Shown piece after piece: positions 38,592-50,400 of a stretch of DNA of 64,000 nt (its first letter is position 1; each line of letters opens with the position of its first letter). The notes under the pieces are model-generated. The model searched no databases and was not told where the DNA came from. It saw only the letters and a program-made list of their open reading frames with translations. Origin of the DNA: Rostratula benghalensis (lineage: Eukaryota > Chordata > Aves > Charadriiformes > Rostratulidae); assembly GCA_013399305.1 (NCBI GenBank), contig VXAI01000306.1, forward strand, positions 255,169 to 319,168. The letters are read 5' to 3'. A program made the translations under genes and the position numbers.

Positions 38592-39030
38592 TCATAGAAT
38601 CATCCAATTGTTTGAGTTGGAAGGGACCTTAAAGACCATCAAGTTCCAACCCCCCTGCCATGGGCAGGGACACCTCCCACTAGAGCTGGTTGATCAAAGC
38701 CCCATCCAGCCTGGCCTTGAACACCTCCAGGGATGAGGCATCCACAGCTTCTTTGGGCAACCTGTTCCAGCATCTCCCCATGCTCATAGTAAAGAATTTC
38801 TTCTCAACATTTAATCAAAGTTCCCCTCTTTCAGTTTAAAACCATTACCCCTTATCCTATCGCTACGCTCCCTGATAAAGAGTCCCTCCCCATCTCTCTT
38901 GTAGCCCCCTATAGATACTGGAAGGCTGCTATAGGTCTCACCAGAGCCTTCTCTTCTCCAGGCAGAACAACCTGAGCTCTCTCAACCTGTCTTCAGGTGT
39001 TCCAGCCCTCTGACCTTTTTTGCAGCCCCA
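38592..39030 (-). mobile_element. CR1 LINE fragment (3' end), reverse orientation
   Basis: Begins TCATAGAATCATCCAATTG and continues as the reverse complement of the CR1 3' end, with TTGGAAGGGACCTTAAAGAC, GCCTGGCCTTGAACACCTCC and CCTGATAAAGAGTCCCTCCC. About 440 bases; it stops about 400 bases before the PNISR CpG island. Confidence 0.92.
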
Positions 39031-39499
39031 CCCTTAACTGTAAAGGTCAAGCACATCCCATCCAAGTTTAGCTCAACACTGAATTTTTGGGGATTGTCTA
39101 AGCAGAGCACTGAGAATCTGCCTGGATAAGTGCTTAATGCAAAAAGGCCCACAAACCTGTGGTCCCTTTGCAGATCAATTCAGGAACACCCTGCAGTGCG
39201 TTCACCAAGCTACTCAACCAGGCTGCGGTACCTTACACGCGTCGCTGCGGGCGATGATGCTGGGAATTTTAATTCTCCATCGGAGCCCTCCAGTGGAGCC
39301 AACCCGTGAGAGGAGCCCCAAAACGTTCCATCAAGGCACTTCACCAGCCGGAGCCAGGCCGCTGGCACCGCCAACCACCGGGCCCCGCCGCACAGCGTTC
39401 CCTTCCTAACTGGGTTATTCCCGGCTAAATAAGTCCACGTCCTCCCCTGCCCATCCAGGGGCGGGAGTTCCTTCGCCACCTCCCGGGATGGCCTCTCCC

Positions 39500-39603
39500 T
39501 CCCGTCCGTCCGTCCGTCCGTCCCCCCCTACCTCTGCAGGAGCCAATAGCACCCACAGCGGCTTCACCCCCGGCAGAGGCGGCGCCGCCGCCGCCGCCGC
39601 CGC
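39500..39603. repeat. CCGT tetranucleotide and GCC triplet tracts
   Basis: About five CCGT units near 39502-39522 and about seven GCC units near 39583-39603, both inside the PNISR CpG island just downstream of the presumed first exon. Confidence 0.8.
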
Positions 39604-40044
39604 GCCCCCCGCGGGCATGCGCACTGCCGGCTAACGGGACCCGGTCCCCGGTGGCCACCGGGAACCCACCCCCCCCCGAGGGGAGGGGGAGTGTGGGGGG
39701 GGGAGTGGCGGGGGCGCATGCGCGCTGAGCAAGACGGAGGGTCCCCAGGGGCTTCCCGGCGCCGGCCGCCCCTCGCCCCTCTCCCGCCGCCGCGCATGCG
39801 CAGCGGGCCGCCGGGCAGGCCCAGGAGCTCGGTTCTTCCCTGCTGCTCTGGGTTGGTTCGGCACCGCCGGCTCCTCGGGCCCGGCTCGGAGCTGCAGCCA
39901 CGGTGGGCGGGCGGCCGCCAACGCCTCCCGGCCCGGCCCGGCCCGGCTCGGCTCGGGGAGGAGGAGCGAAGGGGAAGATCGGGTCCGCTCAACACCCGCT
40001 GGCCCCCGGGAGCGCTGGCGAGCGCAGCCTGCCCCGCTACTTAC

Positions 40045-40160
40045 ACGCTCCCCCGCCACCAGCGCTGCCGCTGCTACCGCTCGGCGGCCGCCTCCTCCTC
40101 CCTCTTTCGTTCCTCGTCTTCACGAACAAGACAATATGGCGCCTACTGGCGCTCACCCGG
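40045..40160 (-). other. PNISR: Probable non-coding exon 1 of PNISR
   Basis: Minus-strand sequence ends in a near-consensus donor (GTAAGTAGC, 40036-40044) inside the CpG island. It contains no ATG-led frame continuing into the coding exons. The right end is set by the ETS and YY1-like motifs near 40132-40164, which usually flank TATA-less starts; the exact TSS is a guess. Confidence 0.55.
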
Positions 40161-41478
40161 AAGTAAAACCCGTCACGGTGGCGACCCTGGCCTGCAACAT
40201 GCGACCGCCTCCCGCCGCCATCTTTGCTAAGGGCAAGAGGGCGGGCGGTGCCGCCCTTCTCCCCCTCCCTTGGCGGGAAGCGGCCGGCGGCGGGAAACGA
40301 CGCCCCCCCCCCCTCGCCGCCATCTTTACTGTGGGCAGCCACACAAGTTCCGGTCGCCCGCCGCTTCTCCATGGCAGCCGGGGACAGGGGGGTGTCTCCC
40401 TCGGCCCACATCGCCGGTGTCAGCGCAGGACGCCCCAGGGGCCTCCCCTGACCGCCCGCCTTAGTGTGAGGAGAGGCCGGGGGGGGGGGGGGGAGCTCGG
40501 AATCCCCGCGGCCTCCGCAGGTAACTGCGGGCCGGGGGGAGCACGATCGCAGGCTCCGCTGTGGAGCCCACAGGGAGAAGTACGTGAAGGTGCTCTGTGA
40601 AGGGGATGGAACTCTGGGCAATGATGCCGCATTGGGGATACAGAAATCCCTTCCACATCGTGTAGCTGCCGGGTGTCGGCGTTGTAAGCCAGGCAGGTCC
40701 GTGTGTGTGCACACCCGCAGCCTTCACGGCGCAGGGCAGTTCTTCAAGTAGTTTATTCACAATACCCAGTTTAACTTCTAAGTTCCTGGGAGATTTACCA
40801 TGAAGTTACCGCTGTGTATGGGAGGATGAACCAAAATTAGCTCTTCTTGTCCAGGTGCTGGGGTTGATTCCGTAGTCAAGGGCCTGGTGGTCGCTGTGCT
40901 CTTTGTGGAACAGAGGTTTTCCTTACTGGGCACATCGCTGCCATCACTTCCATTCCAGCCCTTTGCCTCATCTCTTGTAAATGCCCAAAACAGATGTAAT
41001 CTCTTTGATCATGGGATACAGTAACACGAATACCCACACAGAGTAACAGAATAACTTTTATAAATCTATACAAAATTGAAAGCTTCGAGAAACTTGTGCT
41101 TTCCTTCATGTCATGATTTCACTGTAAGATTTGTTGGTGCCGCTTATGCTATGTGTTACTGTTAACTGAAGTATTCTGGACTTCTGCCTCTTGTGTCACA
41201 GTGGCCAGACCAAGGATATGTTCCCATGGACAGAAGCTATGGAAGATTTAATTCCATCCAGGATCAGCTGACGCACAGCTGGAACCCTGGAGCGATACAG
41301 ATGTGCAAGTTTTAAGCTGCTACAGAAACTGGGGATGGGAGGGGGACTCACTTTTGGTCCTGGTCTTATCACAGAAGGACAAAACTGTGTTCTTGTAAAG
41401 GGAGCAAACTCTGTCTCTTACTCTGTGACCTACTCCATGCATAAGGCAGGGGGACCCAAGGGGTGTAGCTTAAGCGTG

Positions 41479-41776
41479 GTTCTAGGCTAAAAAGTAAGAG
41501 ATTAAAGTGCTGAGTGACAGGATAACAGGAAACAGACACAGACTTGAACAGAGTAAGTTCCATCTAAGCGTGAGGAGGAACATCTTCACTTTGAGGGTGG
41601 CAGAGCCCTGGAACAGGCTGCCCAGAGAGGTGGAGGGGTCTCCATCACTGGAGATGTTTAAAACCCACCTGGAAATGTTCCTGTGCAATCTGCTCTAGAT
41701 GGACCTGCTTTAGCAGGGGGACTGGAGTAGATGATCTCCAGAGGTCCCTTCCAACCCCACATCATTCTGTGATTCT
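41479..41776 (+). mobile_element. CR1 LINE fragment (3' end)
   Basis: From GTGGTTCTAGG through GAGGGTGGCAGAGCCCTGGA and GATGATCTCCAGAGGTCCCT to CATTCTGTGATTCT. Same subfamily as 44848-45130 and 53854-54290. Confidence 0.9.
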
Positions 41777-44700
41777 CTCTTCACTGCACTTGGAGCTCTT
41801 CCAAGTGCAGTGAAAATTGTGACACAAATGAAAAAAAAATATTCTCTCTTTAGTTGAGGGGAAAAAAAAAGGAAGCTTTGCAAATTCTATTGCACAACAT
41901 ACCATTTAAACAATATAGTTTTCCAAATGGTTGGGTGCTTTATTTATAAATTTATCAAATAATATACCATAGATGTAAAGACAAAATGAACAGAAGATAA
42001 ATGGCAGCTTTATTCTGAGAATCTTGTTAAAACACCTAGGATAGATTGGAAAGCTGATCAGACTTTTGTTTATTTTTTAAATGCAGTCTGTGTTTAAGGC
42101 CCTGTTTACTTAGTGATATCTGGGAGTAGAAATTTACAAATAAAGTGTACAATGTAGCAGTACTGTAGTAAAATTCCAAAAATATTATTTGTTATTTAAA
42201 TAACTGCAGAGTGGAGTTAGACCATTCATTCAAACAGATGAAAAAAGTAAATGAATGAAAACAAACCCAAACTTTTTAACATGATTGATTAAATGCTCAC
42301 AAGCATTTTGGGCTTAGCAACAGGGTTTTTGGATTACTTGGACTGTCTTGTCTCTAAGTGTGAGCAGGTACGTACGTATCAGGGATTATTCCCATGTGTA
42401 AGTGACAGTAGAATTAACTCAGCTTTGTGAAAGGGCTGAATAGGAAGTGGCTGTCACTCACACGGGGGTTTCATCACCGAGGTCACTGTAACGATCCCCA
42501 GACTACACAGCTCAAACCCAAAAAAACCAACCCAGCAAAGCGATGAGAGAAGTGTTAAGAAGTCATTAAACTTCTCAAAAAAAATGCTTTTCTTTTCTCT
42601 TTTAAAAGCAGCAATGCACCTTTGTGTTTTGTACTGGAAAAATACTGCAAGCTGCAATAGATACAAGAAACATTCTCGACACTTAAAAAATAGTTTTTCT
42701 ACTAGTATCAGAGAAGTATTTATAACTTCTTGTAAATGGAATGTTGACTAAGTACTCTTAAAGTAGTTAAAATGCATTGCAATTGTTTTATTGTAACAAA
42801 TAAATTCACTTTGGCTTTTTATATAATGTGGTGCAAAGGAAGTGTTTTGACTTGAACTAACAGGTTTCTGCCTGAAAATCTATTTTATAACCTCACTTCA
42901 CCAAAAAGAAGTAGATTTTGAATCATTTTGCATAAGCACTTTCCCACCGCTTCTGCGTTTTAGTTATACACCAACAGGAGAGGTACAGACACCTGAAACA
43001 GCTGACAAAGTGACACCCTAAGACACAGTCAGTAGATGCAGAAGCAAACCCAATCAATTCTAAAATAATTAGACTGAAATGGCTTTACTATTAGTGGCCT
43101 CTCTTTCACATAAAGGTATAAATATTTGTACGAATGCATAAATCTGTACAGGGCACAGCAAAAACAGTTCCAGGTGATGAAAACTGAGGAATATCAAATT
43201 TTTGTTTAATCAGGGCTGCTGTGAAGCTGCTTTATGAAGTATGCTACCCCTTTTCATTTAAAATTGGGTTCGCTAATTTTTCCTAAGACAAGAATTGTAT
43301 TCAAATGCTTTCTTTGTTCCCATTTTAATAAATCCTAAAGTTTATCCTCAAAAAATAATGCCTTTTCTGAATCTGAGCTTGTTACTAATATGTTCAAGTG
43401 AGGTTTTTACAATGGGTTGAGAATGTAGATGCGTTACTGTCATGTCCCTTTATGACTCGGTTTGTGTTAGTATAAAGGGAAGTGCAAAGAGAAGCAAATG
43501 GTGAAGTTAAGACATCTCAGCCTTTTAATGAATTTATAAACCAGCCTCACCTGCTACCCCTTGAAATCCATAGATGAGAGCACTTCATTGATACAGACCC
43601 AGGGTGAGGACGGGTATAGGGTGGGGAGGTTTGGCAGAGCACACGGCTTTCATTTTCTAAACCAAGGTGATTGCAGTGGGTAGGTTTTGGGCAGAGGAGT
43701 TTGGGGTGGCTGGGTTGCTTTGTTTTTCCTCCACCGCTTGTAACCCTTCCTTAGGAGAAAAGGCTCATGCAAACGTGATGTCCATACACGTATGGATGTA
43801 GATAGGTTAATAAATCAGCAGTTTCTCTGAAAAAAAAAAAAAATAAGAAAGGAAAAATCTCACCCCAAAACAATGCCCACCCCAAAAAAATCCAAAGCAA
43901 ATAAAAAAAAAAAAACCAATCCAAGAACAAGGTATGGGGTAGCTCTATGAAGAGTACCTGCTGTACACCTGATAAGGGGTTTTTTGTCTGTTAACAGAAG
44001 GTATTTTAAGGAGAGTCTGAAATTCTGGAGACCTTCAGCTAAATTCTGAAAGGCTGTAGCTTTTCAATAGCACGCACACGTCGGGAAACACCGAGTTCCC
44101 AGACTATAGGAAACAGCTTCTAGAATCACCTTTAGCGTTTTAGCAAATACAGGATGCACACCTATTTTCCTGCAACGTTCCTACCCTCCTACCCTCTTAC
44201 AATTCCCATTAAGGGAGTGTAGCTGGTCCTTGGGACCTGTGTTTATGTACAATCACTTGCTTCAGAGCCAAAGTTTGCCACAAAAAAATAAATCCCAAAT
44301 CTATGCCTTGAAGGACACGCTAAGTGCGACCTGCATCTAAAATTGGGTATGACATCTTGTGTTAGCCATCAGTTCTTAAATTCTAAAGCCATAACTTCAC
44401 CTGTTGCCCTCGTTTTTAAAGAATGTTTCCTTCTCTAACGTTTCCTTCTCCAGTATTTCCATACCTCTTCCTGGCTCTGAGCTTACTACTGGAGTTGCTG
44501 CTAATGCTGCTTTTTATTTCAACTTGGAAGCCACTGTTATTGCTCCTGGGTGAGGCTATCCTGGGTAAAGGCACTACCTTTATCTCACACCGTTTTCTCT
44601 CCGTGCCCTGTAAAATACTTTTAACAGCAAGGAAACATTTCCTGGCTGTTCATGAGGAAATAATCCTGCCCAGTGTCTCTCGTGGTGTCCTGCTCACTAA

Positions 44701-44847
44701 GTTCACTCAGGAAGATGTCAGCAGTCCAAACCGTGTGTGAGAAGCGAAGACCACCTCAAGGGTTTCCTGAAAACAGCATTAAAATTAAGAAAACACAGGT
44801 TAAGAACCTTTGTTCTATTTCTCTCCTAGTTTTGTACTCTAGGGAGG

Positions 44848-45130
44848 TGGTTCTAGGATAAAATGGAAGAGATTAAGGTGCTGAGTGACAGGACAAGAGG
44901 AAACGGACACCAACTTGTACATAAGAAGTTCCATCTAAACCTGAGGAGGAACTTCTTCACTTTGAGAGTGGCAGAGCCCTGGAAGAGGCTGCCCAGAGAG
45001 GTGGTGGTATCTCTGTCTCTGGAGACACCTGGACACATTCCTGTGCAACCTGCTCTAGATGGACCTGCTTTAGCAGGGAGGTTGGAGTAGATGATCTCCA
45101 GAGGTCCCCTCCAACCCCATATCATTCTGT
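44848..45130 (+). mobile_element. CR1 LINE fragment (3' end)
   Basis: Very similar to 41479-41776 and begins at the same point (GTGGTTCTAGG). A small deletion removes part of the CTGGAGATGTTTAAAACCC-type region seen in the other copy. It ends ATCATTCTGTAAT. Confidence 0.9.
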
Positions 45131-45782
45131 AATGTAGATACTTAGGCTCAGTAGTTCTACAGAAGTCAGCAAAACTTCAGGCCTTGTCTAGTCAGCCTCT
45201 CTGCTTTAAGGAGCATCAAATACACTCTTTCCGGGGGTCCCCCACCAAGATTGTGTCACACGAGTGAAAGAGTTGGTGTTTGCTGTGATCCTTGCCCAGA
45301 ACTAAGGCTGAGTTTTGACAAAGAGGGGGAAGGCGCGTGTAGGTGGATGAAGGGTTATGGGAAGATAAGGAGGTAAAAGAGAATGGACATATTTTAACCA
45401 ACTCTAGTCTGAACATGATTTATTTATTTATTTATTTTAGTTTCTTAGTGTAGACTGAGGTTAAGCTGTGTTTAGTTGCAGGCTGAAGCTGCCTGCCTGC
45501 TTCTACTCCTTGTGGGTAGACCGAGACAACTTTATGAAGGGCAGAAAATGATTGCGTTGGCCAGAAGGCACACCCTAATTTTGACCTAAAGAGAGGAGTT
45601 TTCCCTGAGAAAGTAAAATCCTGGGCAGCCAGGGGCTCCTTCAATTATGACCATCAGCTGCACGGCATCCCTAGCGCCTGTACCAGTACAAACCGGCAAT
45701 GGGGCTGTAAAATCACACCTCAGCCCTCTGAGCAAATGCAGCTACGGCAGGATTTCCTGTTTCCTTAGGCAGAAGAGTGAAT

Positions 45783-45851
45783 GCAGGTAGGATGAAGGAC
45801 GGAGAGCAGGTAGGATGAAGGACAGTGAGCAGATAGGATGAAGGATGGAGA
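45783..45851. repeat. Tandem repeat, three 23-bp units
   Basis: Units at 45783-45805, 45806-45828 and 45829-45851 share GCAGGTAGGATGAAGGA with one to four differences each. It lies about 80 bases left of an assembly gap. Confidence 0.9.
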
Positions 45852-45931
45852 ACAGGACTAGAGAAAGTCTAGGAAAGCCGTGTGAGTCGGTGTGACAACA
45901 CGTGGTTGAGAGAGCGGTCGGGACAGCACAC

Positions 45932-46002
45932 NNNNNNNNNNNNNNNNNNNNNNNNNNNNNNNNNNNNNNNNNNNNNNNNNNNNNNNNNNNNNNNNNNNNN
46001 NN
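45932..46002. other. Assembly gap (71 N)
   Basis: Unsequenced bases in intergenic DNA, flanked by GGACAGCACAC and CCCCCAACCC. Confidence 0.99.
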
Positions 46003-46388
46003 CCCCCAACCCTCCAAAACATTTCCACAAATGAAAATAGTAATCAGAAACAAACACAGTCTTTTCTCTATCCATGAGCAAGTTGGACAAGACAGAACCG
46101 GTACGGAAGTAATGTGTATTTAAGTAACAGCTTATTAAAGAAATGAATTGCCACAGAGCTTCAGATTTTGACCTTGAAACGTATCTTTTACTCTCTGGGT
46201 TGGAAATGAGAAATCAGGAAAGAAGAGACAACTCAAAGCGGCGCGGTCAAACCGGATACAGGAACAGGTTCTGCCAGGGGACACGTGTTGTCCTCCCCGG
46301 TGACAAAGGGAAGCCCAGGCGTGTATTGGAGGGCAAAAGTCATCATTTACTGTCCAACTCACACACACAGTGCAAAAATAATTTATAG

Positions 46389-46394
46389 TTTATT
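46389..46394 (-). terminator. USP45: Candidate poly(A) signal of USP45
   Basis: AATAAA on the minus strand about 970 bases past the USP45 stop. The intervening sequence is not strikingly UTR-like, so a nearer non-canonical signal (AATAAG near 47077) is possible. Confidence 0.3.
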
Positions 46395-47363
46395 ACTCCT
46401 GTGAGAAAAGTGTTCAGGAACAGATAAAGAAACTCTTTTTTAGAACCAGAAGTAACAGAATCGCCCAGTTACACGTCAACCCCATACGTGCTCCTACACA
46501 AGCTTCTACGCTGTACACTGTCGTAATTATGCAGTTGAAAATTTACTAAATACAGGAGTATTTGCAATTCTCTTTTCCCTAGTAGGTAAAATGACAATAT
46601 ATATTGACAGATTGATGGTGTGCACATAGGTGTATATCTCAGAGGATACATGTATGCACACTGAGTATATATTTATATTAAACCAGGGGCACATTGCTAT
46701 ACCAGTGCCAGCTGGAGACAGCTGATGGGGTACTGGGAACTGAGGATTCGCTGTCACTCTGTGGGAGCCCTGTTCTCCCAGTCTATTCCCTGCTCTACTG
46801 GGATAAGGGCACCTTGGCATCACCCAGCCTGTTAGCTGCTGTTACTCTGTTCCGGAAGCCCTGTGCTGTCCAATCACCATGTGTGGAAGCGACACAAGTA
46901 GCCAGGTTCTCCTCTGCAGAAAGCAGAAAGCAGCTGACATCCAGCCCCGTGGCGGGAAGGATCTGGAGTACACCACAAAAAGCTGAAACACTTGATGTTC
47001 TTACTGTACACCAGCAAACCCAGGCACTTAGCGCTATCAGTATCTCAACTGTTCTAGAACAACAGGTGAAAGCTTATTAAAATCAAGAACAAACTTTCCA
47101 TACACCTCAGTAGGATAGGACAGCATCTTACATTCTAACAGTACTGTATTTTAATGAATGCAGGAATTTTAAATGTTTGGAAAAGTGCATACTTTAAGAG
47201 AACCATTCAGATATTTATAGTCGCGTGACTGAACTTCAGAGTCAACATATGATAAATTCTCTACAAGATAAAGGCACAATATTTACAGGTACTCTTACCA
47301 CTGCAGCTTTAAATAAGATAAACGAAATAACCACTGTCATCTTTTAAATTAAACTGTTGAGAA

Positions 47364-47497
47364 TTACAGTAATAGTCTTTCATAAAAAAGTAGATAAGCT
47401 TGTGCATTTAGTACTCTGGATTCTGGAACCATCTGAACGTGGGCATCACTAACATACACCCACTGTCCTCCTGATGCTCCCATGGCTTCCTTTAAAC
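47364..47497 (-). CDS. USP45: USP45 last coding exon
   Basis: Encodes [20 protein letters not shown] to [11 protein letters not shown] and TAA (47364-47366). It carries the catalytic Asp in VSDAHV. The acceptor is TTTTGCATTTCAG. Confidence 0.94.
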
Positions 47498-50400
47498 CTG
47501 AAATGCAAAAGCAAAAGAAGTTGTTTCTTGTCTCTTACGTCATCCTCAAACAACTAGCAATTATTGCAAGGGAAGCCTAAGGCTGAGGGAGACTTTGTCC
47601 TTCCGGGAAATGAGTTTCAAAGCAAAAGGATACTCAACAGGATAGACAGGATAGCACTTGGTTCTCACCCCTTCCACGAAGGGAAACAGTAAACATATTT
47701 ATGTTAGTCTGCCAGCTCAACATTCTTGCCTTCACAAATCATTTGCTAGCAGACTCTATCTTAGAATCTTATTTCATTCTGCACACCCAAAACATATTCT
47801 TGAGAACTAACTTGCTGCTCTCAAAATACCAACAGAAACCTCATGCTCTCCATGAAAAAGTTTCTTGCTCTTCACATTAAACCAGAGTATTCCAGATTTT
47901 CAACAAGTTTCCAATCTTAATATAGGTAAAATGCTCAAATATATGGAAATTTCATTTAAATTGTCATGGATTTGGCTTTGTACTATAATATTTTCAAATA
48001 CCAAATATGCCAAATAATTATATTTCACTGGGCACAGCTACTCATCTGGATGTATTATTTTGAACTAGGAAAGAGAGAAGAGTTTTCCACCAATTCTAGT
48101 TAATAACTGGCCAGAGATCCCATTATTCACTCAGCTCTCCGTGGGGTTAACACAGAAGTACTGGGTGTAACAGAGAAAAACAAAGAAATGATTTATGCAG
48201 CTCTAAAAATAACAGAATATTCCGAGCTAAAACAGTTATTTGCTACAAATCCCCTTAAGGATAAGGAGCTGTAGCCAGTGGTTGCTTTTGGTTTTACTCC
48301 CAGAGAAAGGATGCTCTGTCTGTACCTACCCAGAACGCTTTTAGTGGCAGAAATATGCTCTAATAATTTCTTGGAGGGTGTCCTGACTTTCACATACGCC
48401 GCGTAGTGACCACCTCTCATGGACCCGCTGTGCTCCACTATTCCGTAAAGGCTATAGAGCACTCTTGCACCATCCGTAACGTTCTGCATTCCCAGAAACA
48501 TGGAAAACAAAAAGAAATTATTTCACAATGAATTTTACAGGTATCTTCACTAGGTTTCAACAGTATTACTGTAAAAGAAGCAAACGGACGTCGACAGGGT
48601 TTCCAACGGCAAAACACATCTATTAGAAATACTCGAGAGTCTAGGAATTGAATTAGTTACCATGGAAGCAGCAATACTTGTCCTTAATGCTGTTAAACAC
48701 ACTAACACCATCCAGGCACCAGAGCTTAACGAGTACTAGTTAACATCTCTGATAGTCTTGTCGTGACTGGAACTTCCATGAGTTACAGTTCTGGTCTCAG
48801 AACACCATTTGAAAATACTCACTCTCTAATTTCTCGTGGAAAGGAAGGAATAGTAATCATCATCATCATCATCAATGCAGTTTAACTTGTGCTCAGGACA
48901 ACAACTTTTGAAGTACAATAAAAATAAAGATTTGAAATTGGTACCTTGCAAGATGCAGAACAGAATGGTGCTAAGTCTAAAATCAGTGGGAAATCCACAT
49001 GCCTATTTACTTTCCGGAGACTCAAACCAGCCTTCAAAAGGAAAGGAAAAAAAATAAAGACCGTAAATTAAAATTTTTTTACTAGGAAGCTTTTTAAAGC
49101 TAAGGTGCATTGCTATACCATTAAAAGAAATCAAACCTAAGAATAAGGTCATAACTGATTTAAATGTTGTTATCTTTTCAGTACAGTGTCTGCTACACAT
49201 AAACATGATGGACACGTAACAGGTTTCCCTGGATACTGCCTGAATGAGCTCTTGAAGGGAACAGTCAGTCAAAAAACCCATAAGCATATTTCAAATAGTG
49301 GTTCTACCAGCTATGTATACATATTTATATATAAAAGCAAATATCAGTATGCACAGTGCCACTTAAAAGAACTGCTTGTCCACCAGTCAGGCAGAGGAAC
49401 ACACAAGAGGGTTTCAGCCTTTTACCTGGTGGAATCTTTTCAGGTGGAGAACAAGAATAGCAGGAACTGAAGAAATCAGCAGCTGTTTCCGAGCATTTGT
49501 GTAGACACCGTCCATTTTCTTTTCTGTATTTATGAACATCAAAATCATTTGTAAAGTGGGGCAGTCACACAGAATTCAAGTCTTTCTTAAACGTCTGACA
49601 GAAACAGATCTACATGGCCATGAATTTGTACATGCTGTAGAAAATCCGAGGGAAATTTTGTGGAGGAACGCAAAATTTTTTTCACATTTTTTGTCTTTTA
49701 AGAAACATCATCTGCCAAATCTGAGCAGTATTTTCACCTGTCCTGCGCAAAGCAGATCAAAGGTTGGAAACCTGTACACTATCTAGGTCAGCTTGCACAT
49801 GGAGATACCTGCATTTTCTGTTACTACAGCACCCAACTTTCCTGTTAAAGCCCTTCCACCTGAAATAAATGATCAATGGAGTAAGAAAGGGAAAGCACAG
49901 GTCTCTTCACCTATGCTGATGTCCAACCCCATTAAGATAGAGATGAATTTTACATTCCTCAGTTCTTTTTCCATGACTAGATACTTTGTGCTTATTTAAG
50001 AAAAAGGCCTGAGGGGGTGTCAACTTCAGGACAACCCATACTCTTCTGGAGTCACCACCCAGGCCTGGGAAATGCAGCCTCCGATCCCCCCACGGTGCAG
50101 AGGGAATTCAGTCTGGGGCTCTGACCAAAAAACCAGCTCTACATTAAAAGTGTTTCCTTCACTGGATAATTAATTAATTTACTGGTCTTATACACATCCA
50201 ACAGAAAATTTTTCATTTGAGGCAGAATGGAGCATTTCAAGTAAAAGTAGGTGACTTTTTGTATCTTTTGGTTTAGAATGAAAAAAAATAAATAGTGATT
50301 TATTATGAACTGATTTTCCATTGCCATTTTTCACTATGCCCATGGGACCAAAATATTATTTATATAGCACTTACTCTCAGTCCAATAATGATAGATAAAG

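Larger units (their letters stand above)
27723..40044 (-). other. PNISR: PNISR 5'-UTR intron (about 12.3 kb)
   Basis: Inferred from a good acceptor at the first coding exon and a strong donor (GTAAGTAGC) in the CpG island. It carries a 30-base assembly gap, a solo LTR, a reverse CR1 copy, A-runs at 28278-28298 and 37097-37112, a 14-base C-run at 30251-30264, and GC-richer unassigned blocks near 28300-29150 and 30600-30750. Extra non-coding exons could lie inside. Confidence 0.6.
39430..40560 (-). promoter_or_regulatory. PNISR: CpG-island promoter of PNISR
   Basis: About 1.1 kb of dense CpG between AT-rich flanks. It contains NRF1-type GCGCATGCGC at 39714-39723 and 39792-39801 and a partial GCATGCGCA near 39615-39623. 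An ETS-type CCCGGAAGT is at 40156-40164. YY1-type GCCGCCATCTTT occurs at 40214-40225 and 40316-40327. There is no TATA box. It also holds low-complexity tracts: CCGT (about 39502-39522), GCC (about 39583-39603) and a G-run (40479-40493). Motifs on both sides of the likely start leave room for divergent transcription. Confidence 0.8.
40561..47363. other. Intergenic DNA between PNISR promoter and USP45
   Basis: AT-rich. It holds two similar CR1 copies, a TTTA run at about 45420-45436, a 23-bp tandem repeat and a 71-base gap. No protein-coding exon was recognised. Its right end may be USP45 3' UTR. Confidence 0.6.

Noticed and set aside
39425..40714. Open frames of up to 225 codons in the second CpG island
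   Set aside because: Same GC effect; no conserved motifs, and splice signals support a non-coding PNISR exon instead.
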